A stretch of 64,000 nt of DNA from positions 4,104,001 through 4,168,000 of the forward strand of contig NZ_CP133319.1 in assembly GCF_038811545.1 (NCBI RefSeq), written 5' to 3'. Position 1 is the first letter of the stretch. Each line of letters opens with the position of its first letter. The position numbers were made by a program, and so were the translations under genes. Source of the DNA: Rhodoligotrophos sp. CJ14. GTDB lineage: Bacteria; Pseudomonadota; Alphaproteobacteria; Rhizobiales; Im1. This document shows positions 9,186 to 18,487 of this stretch, piece after piece. The notes under the pieces are model-generated. The model was not told the origin of the DNA. It searched no databases and was given only the letters and a program-made list of their open reading frames with translations.

Positions 9186-10328
9186 GTGGAACTTGCGTCA
9201 CCCGACGAACACCGGCTGCTGCGCGATACTGTCCGCGCGTTCATCGAGCGCCACCTTCGTCCTCATGAGGCCGCTGTCGATGCGGCCGACGATATTGATC
9301 CTGGTTTGCTGAAGGAGTTGCGTCAGGAGGCCCGCAGGGCAGGGCTCTATGGTTACAACATGCCCGTCGAGCTGGGCGGGCCGGGTCTGATGATCGCCGC
9401 GCAATGCGTCATCGACGAGGAGATGGGCAGCACCAGCATGCCGCTGGGGGAGGCGATCGGGCATCTTCCGGGATCCCTACGCGCCTGTGACGAGGAGCAG
9501 CGGGAATGGCTGCTGAAGCCGGTCATGGCCGGCGAGATGACCGTGGCCTACGCCCTGACCGAACCGGCTGCGGGCTCCGATCTTTCCGCCCTCCAGACCC
9601 GCGCTGAGAAAGTTGATGGCGGCTGGCGCCTCACGGGCAGCAAACAGTTCATCTCGAATGCTGAGCATGCGGACTATATCATCGTCCTTGCGGTAACCGA
9701 TCGTTCCGCTCCACTGAAAAGCAAGCTCACAACCTTTCTCGTCGATCGGCACAATCCGGGCCTCGTCTTCACCCGGCGCTTCCGGAAAATGGGTTGGAAG
9801 GGTTATCACCTCTCGGCCTTCTCGCTCGAGAACTGCTTCATCCCCGATGCCAATGTGCTAGGCGGGGTGGGCGAGGGCTTCAAGACCATTATGGCGACGG
9901 TCAACAACGACCGCCTGTTCGTCGCCTGCCGCTGCATCGGCATCGGCCGCACCTTGATGGAATATGCCATCCCCTATGCGCGCGAGCGGGTGACCTTCGG
10001 CAAGCCGCTGGCAGAGCATCAGGCGATACAGTTTCAGATCGCCGATTGCGATGTCGAGCTCGACGCGGCCCGGCTGCTTGCTCAGAAAGCCGCTCATCTC
10101 GCCGATGCGGGCGATCCCGGTTTCCGCATTGCTGCCTCTCGCGCCAAGCTCTTTGCCAGCGAGACCGCCGGCCGCATCGCCGACCGGGTCCTGCAGATCT
10201 TCGGCGGTGCTGGCTTCATGTGCGATCTGCCCATCGAACGCTTCTATCGGGACGTGCGCGGCTTCCGCATCGGCGAGGGGACCTCGGAAATGCAGCGTAT
10301 TCAGATCGCACGCAGCATCCTGGCCTGA
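9186..10328 (+). CDS. Acyl-CoA dehydrogenase
   Basis: FAD-dependent acyl-CoA alpha,beta-dehydrogenase of 380 residues. It has an N-terminal helical domain, a central segment ALTEPAAGSDLSALQTRA (FAD contact), and a C-terminal domain with RVTFGKPLAEHQAIQF, QIFGGAGFMCDLPIERFYRD and the catalytic-base motif GEGTSEMQR near residue 367. GTG at 9186 is preceded by AGGAGG at 5-base spacing. As the first gene of the plus-strand operon, it implies that the imported substrate is oxidised as a CoA thioester. The next gene starts 8 bases later. Confidence 0.93.
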   Translation: MELASPDEHRLLRDTVRAFIERHLRPHEAAVDAADDIDPGLLKELRQEARRAGLYGYNMPVELGGPGLMIAAQCVIDEEMGSTSMPLGEAIGHLPGSLRACDEEQREWLLKPVMAGEMTVAYALTEPAAGSDLSALQTRAEKVDGGWRLTGSKQFISNAEHADYIIVLAVTDRSAPLKSKLTTFLVDRHNPGLVFTRRFRKMGWKGYHLSAFSLENCFIPDANVLGGVGEGFKTIMATVNNDRLFVACRCIGIGRTLMEYAIPYARERVTFGKPLAEHQAIQFQIADCDVELDAARLLAQKAAHLADAGDPGFRIAASRAKLFASETAGRIADRVLQIFGGAGFMCDLPIERFYRDVRGFRIGEGTSEMQRIQIARSILA

Positions 10329-10336
10329 GGCGAGCG

Positions 10337-11221
10337 ATGTTCGACACCGCGATCATCGCCCAGACATTGCTGCTCTCCCTGACTGTCGCCGGCCTCTATG
10401 CGTCGGTGGCCTCGGGCCTGACGCTCGAATTCGGGGTGACGCGCATCATCAATTTCGCCCATGGCGAATTTGTCATGCTCGGCGCATTCATAACCTACTT
10501 CCTGGACACGCTTTACGGCGTGCCGCCGGTGATCGGAATGCTCGTCGCCGGCATCGCCATGGCGGCCCTGTCCCAGCTCGTCTTCTGGGCATTCCTGGCG
10601 CGCGTCCTGCGTCAGGACGAGCACAACCAGATCCTGGCGACCCTCGGCCTCTCCATACTGATCCTCAACCTTGCTGTCATCTGGTGGAGCCCGGATTCCC
10701 GCGCGCTGCATGGACCATCGCTGCTGCCATCCCTGCACCTTGGTGGCGTGACCATCCCCGGCAACAACCTCCTTGTGCTGCTGGTGGGGGTTATTCTCTA
10801 TATCGCCCTGATTTCGTTCATCTCCTTCACCCGCTATGGCGTTCAGTTGCGCTTGGCAAGCGATGATCCCGAGCTTGCCGTGCTTTCAGGCGTGAATGTC
10901 AACCGCATGTTCGGCGTGTCCTTCGTCATCGGCGGGTTCACGGCCGGCATCGCCGGCGGCCTCGTGGCGCTTGTCCTCTACGTTCAGCCGAGCGTAGGCC
11001 TCGATCTGGTCGTCCGCGCCTTCGCCATCGTCGCCCTTGCCGGGCTCGGCAGCATCCCCGGTGCGATGATCGGCGCCGTGCTGCTGTCGATTGCCGAAGG
11101 TCTGACCAGCACCTTCGTCTCGCACGGAGCGAGCTGGAGCTATGGAGTAGCCTTCCTCGTGATCGTGCTGGTGCTGCTCGTCCGCCCGACGGGTCTCTTC
11201 GGCAAGGAAATGCGCGCATGA
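10337..11221 (+). CDS. Branched-chain amino acid-type ABC permease (LivH-like)
   Basis: A 294-residue membrane permease of the LivH family with about eight hydrophobic segments. It carries the family stretch GLTLEFGVTRIINFAHGEFVMLGAF at residues about 30-54 and a later GAMIGAVLLSIAEGL segment. The upstream frame is open, but the ATG at 10337 gives the standard N-terminus. It overlaps the LivM-like gene by 4 bases. With the three following genes it forms a complete HAAT-type importer core; such importers also carry aromatic and other carboxylates, not only amino acids. Confidence 0.93.
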   Translation: MFDTAIIAQTLLLSLTVAGLYASVASGLTLEFGVTRIINFAHGEFVMLGAFITYFLDTLYGVPPVIGMLVAGIAMAALSQLVFWAFLARVLRQDEHNQILATLGLSILILNLAVIWWSPDSRALHGPSLLPSLHLGGVTIPGNNLLVLLVGVILYIALISFISFTRYGVQLRLASDDPELAVLSGVNVNRMFGVSFVIGGFTAGIAGGLVALVLYVQPSVGLDLVVRAFAIVALAGLGSIPGAMIGAVLLSIAEGLTSTFVSHGASWSYGVAFLVIVLVLLVRPTGLFGKEMRA

Positions 11222-12147
11222 GATCCCCGGCCGTGCGCGTTCTGACCTATCTGGCGATCGCCATTATTGGCTGCGGCATAGCACTCTTTGCCCAGCCGTT
11301 CTGGGTGCAGCTGTTCATCGGCATCATGATCTCGGCGATCATGGCGCTGGCCTGGGACATCCTGTCGAGGACCGGGCAGGTGTCCCTCGGCTCCGCGGCC
11401 TTTTTCGGGGTCGGAACCTATTCCGTGGCGCTGCTTGCCGAAGTGCTTGGCACAGCGCTCGCCTGGGCCAGCGTCGTCGTGGTCTGCGGCGTGCTTGCGG
11501 TGCTGCTGGGCTTGCTCACCTTGCGCCTGCGCAAGATGTATTTCGCCATCGCCACCATGGGCCTCACCCTCTCGATGCAAGTGGCTGTCCTGGTGTTCAG
11601 CGATTGGACCGGCGGGTCGGGCGGGGTCATCCCGCCGCTGCTCATGGGCGGTGATCCCGTCCATCAGCTTTTGGCGATCACCGCCCTGCTGGTGATCGCG
11701 GCCATGGTCTCGGATTTCTTCCTGTCACGCCGGATGCGCCCCGCTTTGTTCCTGGTGCGGACCAACCCGGCCCTCGCCGCTGCCTCGGGCATTCCGGTCG
11801 TGCGGCTGCGCATCATCGCCTTCACCATCTCAGGCATCCTCGCCGGCATAGCCGGTGCCTGTTATGGCGGCCTCTATGGCTATGTGGTGCCCACCGACGT
11901 CTTCAACCTGAACTGGAGTGTCCTGCCTCTGGCGACCGTCATCCTCGGTGGCATGGACACGACCCTCGGGCCGCTGCTGGGCGCTCTCGTGATCAGGGCG
12001 CTGGAGGAAACCGCTCGCACCGTGATTGGCGGCGTTGGCTATCAGGTTGTCTACGGCGCGGTGATCATCCTGTTCGTGGTGCTCATGCCCACCGGCATCG
12101 TCGGCCTGTTCAACCGCATTCTCAACTTCGCGAGGCAGAGGTCATGA
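11218..12147 (+). CDS. Branched-chain amino acid-type ABC permease (LivM-like)
   Basis: A 309-residue second permease subunit. Family-typical features are MALAWDILSRTGQVSLGSAAFFGVGTYSVALLA at about residues 41-73 and a C-terminal region with VILGGMDTTLGPLLGALVI. Several long hydrophobic helices are visible. It starts in an ATGA overlap with LivH and ends in an ATGA overlap with LivG, the sign of a tightly coupled operon. Confidence 0.93.
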   Translation: MRSPAVRVLTYLAIAIIGCGIALFAQPFWVQLFIGIMISAIMALAWDILSRTGQVSLGSAAFFGVGTYSVALLAEVLGTALAWASVVVVCGVLAVLLGLLTLRLRKMYFAIATMGLTLSMQVAVLVFSDWTGGSGGVIPPLLMGGDPVHQLLAITALLVIAAMVSDFFLSRRMRPALFLVRTNPALAAASGIPVVRLRIIAFTISGILAGIAGACYGGLYGYVVPTDVFNLNWSVLPLATVILGGMDTTLGPLLGALVIRALEETARTVIGGVGYQVVYGAVIILFVVLMPTGIVGLFNRILNFARQRS

Positions 12148-12872
12148 GCGCGCTGGCGACCCGCAACGCCGTGGTCTCGTTCGGCGGCCTGAACGCGGTC
12201 AACAATGTGTCGCTGGTCTTTGAACAGGGCCAGATCACCGGGCTCATCGGCCCGAACGGATCGGGCAAGAGCACGCTGGTCAACCTCATCTCGGGGCAGA
12301 TCCCGCCAACCGCCGGCGAGGTCTTCCTGGGCGACACCAAGATCAGCGTCCTGCGCCCGGATCAGATCGTGGCGCAGGGGCTCGCCCGCACCTACCAGAT
12401 CCCGAAGGTGCCGCCGGAGCTGACAGTCGAAGAAGTGATCAGTGTTCCCTTGATCTATGTCGGGCGGCGCGACCGGCTGATCAATGGCCTCACCGACGAG
12501 CGGTCGATTGCCGATTTCTGCGGTCTCATGCCGGTGTTTCGCAGGCCCTGCGCCCAGCTTTCCGTACCGGATCTGCGCCGGCTGGAGATTGCCCGCGCGC
12601 TCGCCTGCGGCCCCTCCGTGCTTCTGCTCGATGAGGTGATGGCGGGACTGTCCCATGAGGATGCTTATCAGGTCGTCCGCATCATTCGGCAGATCCATGC
12701 AGCCGGGCTGACCATCGTTATCATCGAGCATGTGATGCGCATCATTGCCGACCTCTGCGGGGGCGTGGTGGTGCTCAACAATGGTTCGGTCCTGGCGCGC
12801 GGCACCCCCGAACAGGCGCTCAGCGATCCCGCGGTGCGCGAGGCCTATCTCGGCAAGGGCTTTGCGTTATGA
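12144..12872 (+). CDS. ABC transporter ATPase (LivG-like)
   Basis: A 242-residue ATPase with Walker A GPNGSGKST at about residues 36-44, Walker B LLLDEVMAGL and the His switch in IIEHVMR. The signature loop reads LSVPDLRRLEIARAL rather than LSGGQ. That looser form, together with Val after the Walker B Glu, is common in LivG-like subunits of organic-acid importers, so it is not taken as inactivation. Coupled by ATGA overlaps on both sides. Confidence 0.92.
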   Translation: MSALATRNAVVSFGGLNAVNNVSLVFEQGQITGLIGPNGSGKSTLVNLISGQIPPTAGEVFLGDTKISVLRPDQIVAQGLARTYQIPKVPPELTVEEVISVPLIYVGRRDRLINGLTDERSIADFCGLMPVFRRPCAQLSVPDLRRLEIARALACGPSVLLLDEVMAGLSHEDAYQVVRIIRQIHAAGLTIVIIEHVMRIIADLCGGVVVLNNGSVLARGTPEQALSDPAVREAYLGKGFAL

Positions 12873-13591
12873 GCACCTTTTCCGTCTCCATAGCCCATGC
12901 ACGTTACGGCAAGCTCGTTGTGCTCGATGCTGTCGAATTCTCCGTTGAGCCCGGCGAGATGCTGGTCGTTCTGGGCTCCAATGGCGCAGGGAAATCCACC
13001 ACGCTACGTGCCCTGATCGGAACGGTTGCATGCGCAAGGCGCGAGCTGACCTTGCGCGGGGAAAGGCTCGACCGCTTGCCATCCTGGCAATTGCCCCTGC
13101 GCGGCATATCCCTCGTTCCCGATGGCGCCCGCTGCTTCCCGAACTTGAGCGTCATGGACAATCTGATCGGTCCCTATGTCGCGACCCATTCGGGACGGGC
13201 CGGCAAGCCAAAGGGCGAGCTGCTCGAGCACGTTTTCGCGCTGTTTCCCGTGTTGCATGCTCGCTCCGAGTCCGCAGCGGGCACCTTGAGCGGCGGCCAG
13301 CGGCAGATGCTCGCCGTGGGTCGGGCGCTGATGACCGAGCCCAATGTGCTGCTGCTGGACGAGCCTTCCGCCGGACTTGCGCCGAAGATCGTCGAGGACC
13401 TGTTCACAGCTCTCGCCAGGATCAAGGCCGAGCAAGAATGCGCCATTGTCATGGCCGAGCAGAGCGTCGGCTATGCGACCAAGGTCGCCGACCGCTGCCT
13501 GGTGCTGGAGGAGGGCCATGTCGCCCTGTCCGGTCCAATGGACACGGTCACCAAGGATGAGCGCCTGCGAACGGCCTATCTCGGTTTGTGA
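12869..13591 (+). CDS. ABC transporter ATPase (LivF-like)
   Basis: The partner ATPase of 240 residues with Walker A GSNGAGKST, signature LSGGQRQMLAVGRALM, Walker B VLLLDEPSAGLAPK and an EQSVGYA switch region, all canonical for LivF. It begins in an ATGA overlap with the LivG-like gene. It ends 13 bases before the thiolase-like gene, which has its own strong ribosome site. Confidence 0.92.
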   Translation: MSTFSVSIAHARYGKLVVLDAVEFSVEPGEMLVVLGSNGAGKSTTLRALIGTVACARRELTLRGERLDRLPSWQLPLRGISLVPDGARCFPNLSVMDNLIGPYVATHSGRAGKPKGELLEHVFALFPVLHARSESAAGTLSGGQRQMLAVGRALMTEPNVLLLDEPSAGLAPKIVEDLFTALARIKAEQECAIVMAEQSVGYATKVADRCLVLEEGHVALSGPMDTVTKDERLRTAYLGL

Positions 13592-13604
13592 ACGAGGAGG
13601 AGTG

Positions 13605-14768
13605 ATGCCCAGGGTATCGGATGACGTTGTGATTGTGGGGATCGGCGAGACCCCGGTCGGCAAATTGCCGGGCTATCAGCCGGTGCAAATCCAAGCCTGG
13701 GCCGTGCAGAACGCATTGGCCGATGCCGGCCTCGGACTGCGCGATGTCGACGGGCTGATCAATCTCGATCCCTATGCCATCCCGAACAGCATGTTCGCGA
13801 CCACCTTGTCCGAATATCTCGGGATCAAGCCCACCTTCATGGCAACCGTCGACGTCGGCGGCACCGTCACCGGCATGACGATGCTGCAGCAGGCGGTCTG
13901 GGCCATCACCTCCGGCTATTGCGAGGTCGCTGTGGTGGTTTATGGCGAGAACACGAGAACCGGCCGGCCCGAGAACACGCAAGGCCTGTTCATGCACACC
14001 CTTATGGGCGGTGAGGAATGGGAGGAGCCCTTCGCCGTTCAGGGCATGGTTGTGCCCTATGCCTTGGTTGCTCAGCGCTATTTCGATCAATACGGCGCAG
14101 GGGTCGACGACTTGGCTGCGGTTGCCACCACCACCCGCGCCCATGCGCTGCTGAACGACAATGCGCAGATGAACAAGCCCATGACGGTGCAGGATCATCA
14201 TAATAGCCGCATGATCAGCACGCCGTTGCGCATGCTGGATTGCTCGCTGGTCTCCGACGGCGGTGGCGCCCTGGTCCTCACCAGCCGCGCCAGGGCCCGC
14301 GCCCTTGGTGCCCGCCCGGTGGCGATCCGCGCGATGGGCATGAAGATGACCCACAACTCGATTGCGCAACTGCCGGACCTTGAGCAGTTCGGCATGGCCG
14401 ATGCTGCCCGCGACGCCTACGAATCCGCAGGGATGGGGCCTGAGGACATGGATGTCGCGGAGCTCCACGACGCCTTCACCATCTCTGTGCTCGTCACGCT
14501 CGAAGCCATCGGCATGGCCCGACCTGGCGAGGCAGGAGCCTATGTGCGCTCCGGCGCGACCTCTCTCGGCGGACGCTGCCCCGTGAACACTCATGGCGGC
14601 CTGCTCTCCCAGGCGCATATCGGCGGCATGCTTCATCTGACCGAGGCCGTGCGGCAACTCAGGGGCGCGGCGGGCAGGCGCCAGGTGGAGGGCGCCAAGC
14701 GTGCGATCGTCAGTGGCAATGGCGGCGTTTTCTCCGTCTGCGGTGTAGCGATCTTCGAGGCGGCATGA
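13605..14768 (+). CDS. Thiolase-like protein lacking the nucleophilic cysteine
   Basis: A 387-residue thiolase-fold protein of the SCP-x/lipid-transfer branch. Conserved late motifs are present: ELHDAF at about residue 285 and NTHGGLLSQAH near 330. The N-terminal loop that usually carries the nucleophilic Cys reads DVGGTVTGMTML with no Cys, and the C-terminal active-site loop is SGNGGVFSVCG. Such proteins paired with a DUF35 partner include Ltp2-type retro-aldolases of steroid side-chain breakdown, so an aldolase role is as likely as thiolysis. The ATG follows GAGGAGG; the gene overlaps the DUF35 gene by 4 bases. Confidence 0.82.
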   Translation: MPRVSDDVVIVGIGETPVGKLPGYQPVQIQAWAVQNALADAGLGLRDVDGLINLDPYAIPNSMFATTLSEYLGIKPTFMATVDVGGTVTGMTMLQQAVWAITSGYCEVAVVVYGENTRTGRPENTQGLFMHTLMGGEEWEEPFAVQGMVVPYALVAQRYFDQYGAGVDDLAAVATTTRAHALLNDNAQMNKPMTVQDHHNSRMISTPLRMLDCSLVSDGGGALVLTSRARARALGARPVAIRAMGMKMTHNSIAQLPDLEQFGMADAARDAYESAGMGPEDMDVAELHDAFTISVLVTLEAIGMARPGEAGAYVRSGATSLGGRCPVNTHGGLLSQAHIGGMLHLTEAVRQLRGAAGRRQVEGAKRAIVSGNGGVFSVCGVAIFEAA

Positions 14769-15187
14769 CGACCATGAGCGAATTCACCTATTTCGCAATC
14801 CTGCCCAGGCCAACGGTTGATTCCGAGGAGTTCTGGGCGGGCTGCAATCGCGGGCAGCTGCTCTTGTCCAAATGCGGCGCCTGTGGCCACCGCTTTTATT
14901 ATCCGCGGCGCCTGTGCCCCGCCTGCGGTTCGAATGATCTCGGCTGGGAGGAGAGCGCGGGCAGGGGCACGGTCTTCTCCCATTCGGATGTGCATGTCTC
15001 GTTCTATGGCCCCTCCTGGGAATCGCAGCTTCCCTACACCGTCGTTCTGGTGGATCTCGACGAGGGCCCGCGCATGCTGAGCCGCATGGCCAAATCCGAC
15101 GCCCCTCCCGTCCGCACCGGTGATCGCGTGCAGGTCAGCTTCATCGAGGTTGACGGCCAGAAGCTTCCATTTTTCGAGCGCGCATAG
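14765..15187 (+). CDS. DUF35 Zn-ribbon/OB-fold protein, partner of the thiolase-like protein
   Basis: A 140-residue protein with a rubredoxin-like zinc ribbon at residues about 36-58 (CGACGH and CPACGS) followed by an OB-fold with GRGTVFSHSDVHV and DRVQVSFIEV. DUF35 proteins form complexes with thiolase-like enzymes and often bind the CoA ester. The ATGA overlap with the upstream thiolase-like gene strongly suggests a stoichiometric complex here. Confidence 0.9.
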   Translation: MTTMSEFTYFAILPRPTVDSEEFWAGCNRGQLLLSKCGACGHRFYYPRRLCPACGSNDLGWEESAGRGTVFSHSDVHVSFYGPSWESQLPYTVVLVDLDEGPRMLSRMAKSDAPPVRTGDRVQVSFIEVDGQKLPFFERA

Positions 15188-15202
15188 AGAGGGCACCAGC
15201 AT

Positions 15203-17251
15203 ATGGCAACCCGGTCGCAAATCTCCCGTCTCGTCAGCCCTCAGAGCATTGCTGTGGTGGGGGCGTCTCAAGCAGCGAACAAGCTTGCCGGTCAGGTCAT
15301 CCCCGCCCTCGCGCAGGGCGGTTTCAAGGGCCGCATCTATCCCATAAATCCTCGCTATGAAGAGGTTGGCGGGCACCGCTGTTACCCGTCGGTTGCGGCT
15401 CTTCCGGAACCGGTCGATCACTGCATCATCGCGGTGGCGAAGGAACGGGTGCCGGCGGTCTTGAGCGAATGCCGGGAGAAGGGGGTGGGCAGCGCGGCCA
15501 TCTTCTCATCGGGCTATGCGGAGACCGGCACCGATGGCAAGTCGGCGCAGCAGGCGCTGGTGGAGGCGGCAGGTGACATGCCCTTCATCGGACCGAACTG
15601 CATGGGCATGGTCAATCTCATCGACCATGTGGTTGCAGCACCCGCGCCCGTCTTTGCCCGCGACGGTGCCGAGATGGGCGATGTGGCCTTGCTCTCCCAA
15701 AGCGGCGGATTGGCTTATGCGACCATCGCCTTTTTCGCCGTCCAGCAGGGTATGCGCTTCAGCTATGTCGTGAATACCGGCAATTCGGCGGGAGTGTCCT
15801 TCACCGACCTCATCGATTTCGTGAACCGCGATGATGCCACCCGTGTCATCCTGGCGGTTGCCGAAAGCGAGGCCGTTGTCGCCGAAATCGTCCAAGCCAG
15901 CCGTCGCTTTGGCCTTCCCAAGCCGATCGTGCTCCTGAAGCTCGGCCGTGGTGAGACGGGTGCGCGCATGGCGCTCTCCCACACGGGTTCGCTGGCTGGC
16001 GATTATCGCCTGGTGCGCGACTTGGCTGAGCAGCATGGCATCATCTGCGCCGATGACATCGATGAAGCCTTGGGGATCGCCGATCTCGTGCGCCGGGGCT
16101 TCACGGCGGCCAATGCCGACGGGATTGCGGCGCTGTCCATCTCTGGCGGAAATGTCACCCTGTTTGCCGACCAGGCCGATGCCTATGGGTTGACCTTTGC
16201 TGAGTTGGACCCTGCGATCGAGGCGCGTCTTGGCACCGTGCTTCCCGATTACATCTCCGTCCATAACCCGATCGACATCACCGCGCTCGGCTATGAGCAA
16301 CCCGAGCTCCACAGCCAGGTCTTCGACGTGCTCATCGAGGATGCCTCGGTGCGCACGCTCGTGCCCATCATCACCACCGCCGTGGATTACACGCCCGTCT
16401 GTGTTCAGCTCGCTGATCTCAAGCAGCGCACCGGCGCATCCCTCATCGCCCTATGGACGGGAGGCTCCTATGAGAGCCGGTCGAAGGACATTCTGCGCGA
16501 GGCAGATATTCCCATCTTCCATTCCGCCGGCACCCTCGCGCGGTCGCTCGCCGCAATGAAACGGGCCAGGCCCACTGCGAAGGAGGAGACCCCGCAGCAC
16601 GAGCGGAACGGCCTTGCTTTGCCCGACGGCGCTGGGCCTTTGCGAGAGAGTGAGTCTCTCGCCTTCCTGCAGCAGGGCGGTGTGCCCGTGCCGCGCTGGC
16701 GGCTTTGCCCGCGCGCAGAGCTGGCCGCGGCTTGCAAGGAGGTCGGCTATCCCGTCGTCATCAAGGCCGATGCGGACGAGACCCATATCTCCGATCGCGG
16801 CGGTGTCATTCTGGGGATCACCGACGAGATCGCGCTGAACGAAGCCGGGCCGCGCATCGATGCCCTCGCCGGTGGGCAGCTGCTCGTTTCGCAATTTCTG
16901 CCGGGCGAGGAATTGATCGTATCGAGCTTTGAGCATCCGGAGTTCGGCCTGGTGATGATGATCGGCTCCGGCGGTCGCCTGACCGAGCTGGTCAAGGACG
17001 TGGCTTTCATTGCGCTCCCGGCCAGTAGAGAAACGGTGAGGGCAACGCTCACCCGAACCCTGATCGGGAATGCCCTCGCCAAGGGCTTTCGCGGCATGAC
17101 CGGCTTCGAGGCCGCGCTCGAATTTCTCGAGAGATTTGCCGATTTGGCCATGGCCTCGCGCGGAGTGGTGAGCCAGATCGAGCTCAATCCGGTGACTGTC
17201 GGCCCCCACGGAGCTGCCGCGGTCGATGCGGCCGTTCAGCGAGCACGATGA
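15203..17251 (+). CDS. Acyl-CoA synthetase, NDP-forming (ACD type)
   Basis: A 682-residue single-chain acid-CoA ligase (ADP-forming). The order is an N-terminal CoA-binding Rossmann domain (about 8-130; VSPQSIAVVGASQ), a succinyl-CoA-ligase-like domain with the phospho-accepting His in ALSHTGSLAGDY (near 260), and a C-terminal ATP-grasp domain (about 470-680; GYPVVIKADADETHISDRGGV, ending SQIELNPVTVG). It would convert the imported carboxylate to its CoA ester. It starts 15 bases after the DUF35 gene and ends just before the binding-protein gene. Confidence 0.92.
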   Translation: MATRSQISRLVSPQSIAVVGASQAANKLAGQVIPALAQGGFKGRIYPINPRYEEVGGHRCYPSVAALPEPVDHCIIAVAKERVPAVLSECREKGVGSAAIFSSGYAETGTDGKSAQQALVEAAGDMPFIGPNCMGMVNLIDHVVAAPAPVFARDGAEMGDVALLSQSGGLAYATIAFFAVQQGMRFSYVVNTGNSAGVSFTDLIDFVNRDDATRVILAVAESEAVVAEIVQASRRFGLPKPIVLLKLGRGETGARMALSHTGSLAGDYRLVRDLAEQHGIICADDIDEALGIADLVRRGFTAANADGIAALSISGGNVTLFADQADAYGLTFAELDPAIEARLGTVLPDYISVHNPIDITALGYEQPELHSQVFDVLIEDASVRTLVPIITTAVDYTPVCVQLADLKQRTGASLIALWTGGSYESRSKDILREADIPIFHSAGTLARSLAAMKRARPTAKEETPQHERNGLALPDGAGPLRESESLAFLQQGGVPVPRWRLCPRAELAAACKEVGYPVVIKADADETHISDRGGVILGITDEIALNEAGPRIDALAGGQLLVSQFLPGEELIVSSFEHPEFGLVMMIGSGGRLTELVKDVAFIALPASRETVRATLTRTLIGNALAKGFRGMTGFEAALEFLERFADLAMASRGVVSQIELNPVTVGPHGAAAVDAAVQRAR

Positions 17252-17271
17252 TAACCAGAGGAGGGAACACC

Positions 17272-18471
17272 ATGAAGTGGATCAGAACCGCTTTGGGCAT
17301 CGGCGTGGCCATCGCCCTCGGCGCCATGTCGACGATCAGCGCCAGCGCCCAGGAAGGCGAGCCGATCAAGATCGGCGTGCCGATGCCTTTGACTGGGCCT
17401 CTGGCGCAGGCAGGCCAGCTCATTCTGCAAGGCATCGAGTTCGCGACCAAGGAGGCGAACGATGCCGGCGGCCTGCTAGGTCGCAAGATCGAGCTGGTGA
17501 TCGAGGATACCAAGAGCGAGCCGAACACGGCGGCGACGATCGGTGCGAAGATGGCGACACAGGATAAAGTCTTCGCCTTTGTCGGCGGCTATGGCAGCAC
17601 CTCCGATATCGCTCTTTTGCAGAGTGTTCGCAGATATTCCCCCATCTTCGTGCATGCGGCCTCCTCTTCGACCAAGATCGAGCAGGCCTTCGGCAAGGAA
17701 GATTGGTATTTCCACGTCTATATCTGGGATTATCACCGCCAGAAGGCGGCCACGCGCTTCTTCGAGAGCATCACCCCCAAGCCGAAGACCGTCGCCATCG
17801 CCTATGAGGATGGTCTTTACGGGTCCGACGCTGCCCGGTTCAGCGAAGAATATCTGCCCAAGGGCGGCTTCGACATCGTGATGCGCGAGCCCTTCAAGGG
17901 CGGCAGTCCGGACTTCTCCTCGATCCTGACGAAGGTGAAGTCGCTCAATCCGGACGTCTTCTTCCTGGTTGCTTATTCCGGTGACAATATCCAGGTCGCA
18001 CGCCAGATCCGTGATCTCGACATCAAGCCGAAGCTTCTCCTGATCGTTTCCGCGGGCGAGAAGCGCACCGATTTTGGTGATTTCGGCCCGGGCGTCGCCG
18101 TGATTGGAGAATGGGCCCGCGAGCAGAAGACCGAGGGACTGCAGGATTTCATCCAGCGCGCGGAAGCCTTTCTGCCGGGCGACGTGCCCGTCCAGGCGCC
18201 GGTGGTGCAGGGCTATACCGCTATGCTGACTCTGATCGAAGGAGTGAAGGCGGCCGGTTCCTTCGATCGGGACAAGGTCCTGAAGGCCCTTGCCGAGCAG
18301 ACTTACAACTCGCCTTACGGTCCGATCAAGTACAAGCCCTCGGAAGGCGGCGCCAAGCACCAGCTGCTGACCGACGAGAATATGATCGCTTGGCAGTACA
18401 AGAACGAGGGTCAGGCCGTGGTCTGGCCGCCAGAGAAGGCGAGCGGTCAGCTGCAATATCCCGCGAACTGA
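17272..18471 (+). CDS. LivJ/K-type periplasmic binding protein
   Basis: A 399-residue secreted protein with a signal peptide (residues 1-26, cleavage near SASAQEG) followed by a type I periplasmic fold: EGEPIKIGVPMPLTGPLAQAG, GRKIELVIEDTKSEPNTA, FVGGYGSTSDIAL. It is the specificity component for the LivHMGF-like importer in this operon. The ATG at 17272 is preferred over an ATG 24 bases upstream because the latter precedes the GAGGAGGG ribosome site. The ligand is not predictable from the sequence. Confidence 0.93.
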   Translation: MKWIRTALGIGVAIALGAMSTISASAQEGEPIKIGVPMPLTGPLAQAGQLILQGIEFATKEANDAGGLLGRKIELVIEDTKSEPNTAATIGAKMATQDKVFAFVGGYGSTSDIALLQSVRRYSPIFVHAASSSTKIEQAFGKEDWYFHVYIWDYHRQKAATRFFESITPKPKTVAIAYEDGLYGSDAARFSEEYLPKGGFDIVMREPFKGGSPDFSSILTKVKSLNPDVFFLVAYSGDNIQVARQIRDLDIKPKLLLIVSAGEKRTDFGDFGPGVAVIGEWAREQKTEGLQDFIQRAEAFLPGDVPVQAPVVQGYTAMLTLIEGVKAAGSFDRDKVLKALAEQTYNSPYGPIKYKPSEGGAKHQLLTDENMIAWQYKNEGQAVVWPPEKASGQLQYPAN

Positions 18472-18487
18472 GGCGGAGGACCAGACC

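Noticed and set aside
12144-12872. Degenerate ABC signature (LSVPDLRR) in the LivG-like ATPase
   Set aside because: Walker A, Walker B and the His switch are intact, and loosened signatures are usual in LivG-like subunits, so this is not treated as an inactive ATPase.
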